Of a stretch of DNA of 8,669 nucleotides, positions 7,501 to 8,669 are shown in pieces. The DNA is taken from positions 4,415-13,083 of the forward strand of contig PAOJ01000049.1 in assembly GCA_002708005.1 (NCBI GenBank). Direction: 5' to 3'. The stretch is from Verrucomicrobiales bacterium. Lineage in GTDB: Bacteria; Verrucomicrobiota; Verrucomicrobiia; Limisphaerales; UBA1096. The position numbers were made by a program, and so were the translations under genes. Numbering within the stretch: position 1 is the first letter of the stretch; each line of letters starts with the position of its first letter. Under the pieces are notes generated by a model. The model ran no database searches. It had not been told where the DNA came from and worked only from the letters and a program-made list of their open reading frames with translations.

Positions 7501-7501
7501 C

Positions 7502-7519
7502 AGCTTTAGCTATAGCTTT
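7502..7519 (+). repeat. Three tandem hexamers AGCTTT-AGCTAT-AGCTTT
   Basis: Three adjacent 6-bp units of form AGCTWT lie between the 14-bp palindrome and the sulfatase start; the middle part also forms the 10-bp palindrome AGCTATAGCT (7508-7517). They overlap the expected -10 region. This could be a regulator site or chance in AT-rich DNA. Confidence 0.3.
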
Positions 7520-7527
7520 GTTTGAGC

Positions 7528-8669
7528 ATGTACGTTGGAATCCGAATCTTATTAGTCACTTTTGGAGTCTTTTGTTTTTCTGAGTCAAGCATTGGTAAGC
7601 AAACCAAGCCCAATGTCATATTAATTTATATTGATGATTATGGTTGGCGTGACGTTGGATTCAATGGCTCTAAATATTACGAGACCCCCAATGCTGATAG
7701 AATTGCTCGTGAAGGAGTAAACTTTCGAAACGCATATTCTAATGCGCCGAATTGTGCTCCTAGCCGAGCTTCTCTCATGAGTGGCCTTTATTCACCGCGA
7801 CATGGCATATATACCGTGGCCAACGCGGATCGAGGAAAGGCAGCTTATCGTAAAATTATTCCTATAAAAAATACGACAGTTTTGAGGAATGAGTTTATCA
7901 CTTTGGCCGAGGCCCTCAGAGCAGGAGGATATAAAACTGCAACTATTGGTAAATGGCATTTAGGAAAAGATCCTACGACTCAAGGATTTGATATTAATAT
8001 TGCAGGAAGAGAATGGGGGAGTCCAAGTGGCGGCGGTTACCATAGCCCATACAAATATCCTAATCTGGTAAACACCAAAAAAGGCGAGTACCTGACGGAT
8101 CGTTTAGGAAACGAGGCTGCTAATTTTATTGAAGCAAACAAAAACAATCCGTTTTTTTTATACCTTACCCACTATGCGGTACATACACCGATTCAAGCAA
8201 AGTCAATGCTAGCCGCTAAATATGAAAAGAAAAAAAGCTTGGATCAACAAGCTAATGCCAAATACGCCGCAATGATCGAAAGCATGGACGACAGTGTAGG
8301 AACTGTACTGGAGACGCTTGATCGGTTGGATCTTGCTGCAAATACTATCATCATATTTACTTCTGATAATGGTGGACATGGTGGGATTACTTCAAACGCA
8401 CCATTACGCGGCTCGAAAGGCATGCTTTATGAGGGAGGCATAAGAGTGCCTATGGCCATTCGCTGGCCTGGTGTTGTAATACCAGGGACTATTTGTGAGG
8501 AGCCAGTAATAGGTATCGATTTGTATCCGACTTTACTAGAGGCAACTCAAACTAATCGCCCATCAAATGTTCGATTAGATGGCACAAGTCTGATGCCTCT
8601 TTTAAAGAATGCTAAAGCTAAACTATTTCGGCAGGCAATATACTGGCACTTTCCGGCTTATTTGCAGGG
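7528..8669 (+). CDS. Secreted S1-family sulfatase, 3' truncated
   Basis: Open from ATG 7528 to the window edge (380 residues visible). Type I sulfatases remove sulfate esters, here probably from extracellular or periplasmic polysaccharide. Residues 1 to about 22 form a signal peptide (one Arg, then a hydrophobic core LLVTFGVFCF). C76 in NCAPSRASLMSG is the CxPSR motif whose Cys is converted to formylglycine, with R80. D36-D37 (YIDDYG), D280 and N281 (TSDNGG) bind Ca; K142 and H144 (GKWHLG), H219 (YAVHTP) and K297 (LRGSKG) complete the active site. The Cys form needs a maturase (FGE or anSME), which is not in the window. Family members usually run 450-550 residues, so 70-170 residues are likely missing. 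The sulfatase subfamily and thus the sugar cannot be called. There is no Shine-Dalgarno sequence; the start is supported by the signal peptide. It lies 115 bp after fumarase and probably has its own promoter. Confidence 0.95.
   Translation, partial: MYVGIRILLVTFGVFCFSESSIGKQTKPNVILIYIDDYGWRDVGFNGSKYYETPNADRIAREGVNFRNAYSNAPNCAPSRASLMSGLYSPRHGIYTVANADRGKAAYRKIIPIKNTTVLRNEFITLAEALRAGGYKTATIGKWHLGKDPTTQGFDINIAGREWGSPSGGGYHSPYKYPNLVNTKKGEYLTDRLGNEAANFIEANKNNPFFLYLTHYAVHTPIQAKSMLAAKYEKKKSLDQQANAKYAAMIESMDDSVGTVLETLDRLDLAANTIIIFTSDNGGHGGITSNAPLRGSKGMLYEGGIRVPMAIRWPGVVIPGTICEEPVIGIDLYPTLLEATQTNRPSNVRLDGTSLMPLLKNAKAKLFRQAIYWHFPAYLQ

Noticed and set aside
7522..8669. Sulfatase as a lipoprotein (Cys16 after the hydrophobic core)
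   Set aside because: The residues before it (GVF) do not match a lipobox; a standard signal peptide is more likely.

Overview
The window reads as ordinary chromosomal DNA of a Gram-negative bacterium with moderate GC (low to mid 40s % by eye). The gene mix suggests the PVC superphylum, most likely a marine Verrucomicrobium (Opitutae/Puniceicoccales type), with Planctomycetes or Lentisphaerae as alternatives. The pointers are a secreted S1 sulfatase of PVC style, a K+-dependent membrane pyrophosphatase with an extended cytoplasmic loop, an FmdB-type zinc ribbon, a YacP-like NYN protein and an unnamed His-rich membrane protein. This is inference from protein style, not from a search.

Layout. 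1-975 (+) is the 3' end of a hybrid sensor kinase (end of one receiver, a complete receiver, HPt). Converging on it with a 12-bp overlap is a small membrane protein of unknown function (964-1473, -). A 236-bp gap follows. Next come two same-strand genes only 29 bp apart, probably one transcript: a membrane-integral pyrophosphatase (1710-3977) and a Sua5/YrdC-type L-threonylcarbamoyladenylate synthase (4007-5011). The next 198 bp carry no gene; they hold a strong hairpin whose U-tract lies on the minus strand and a weaker plus-strand hairpin with a T9 run. An FmdB-like protein (5210-5464, -) diverges from a NYN-domain protein (5537-6013, +), which sits 7 bp ahead of class II fumarase (6021-7412, +). 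A secreted sulfatase (7528 to the window edge, +) is cut off at its 3' end. No tRNA, rRNA, CRISPR array, insertion sequence or phage gene was seen.

How the genes fit. The set is mainly housekeeping: sodium/proton energetics and pyrophosphate recycling, tRNA t6A synthesis (which releases pyrophosphate), RNA metabolism, the TCA cycle, and sulfated-glycan use at the edge. I see no clear undescribed multi-gene system. The best leads are: (a) a palindrome sharing 13 identical bases, found 30-35 bp upstream of both the NYN gene and the sulfatase, where it could act as a -35 region or operator; (b) no recognisable Shine-Dalgarno sequence before any of the seven visible starts, with possible leaderless initiation; and (c) the unnamed histidine-rich membrane protein.
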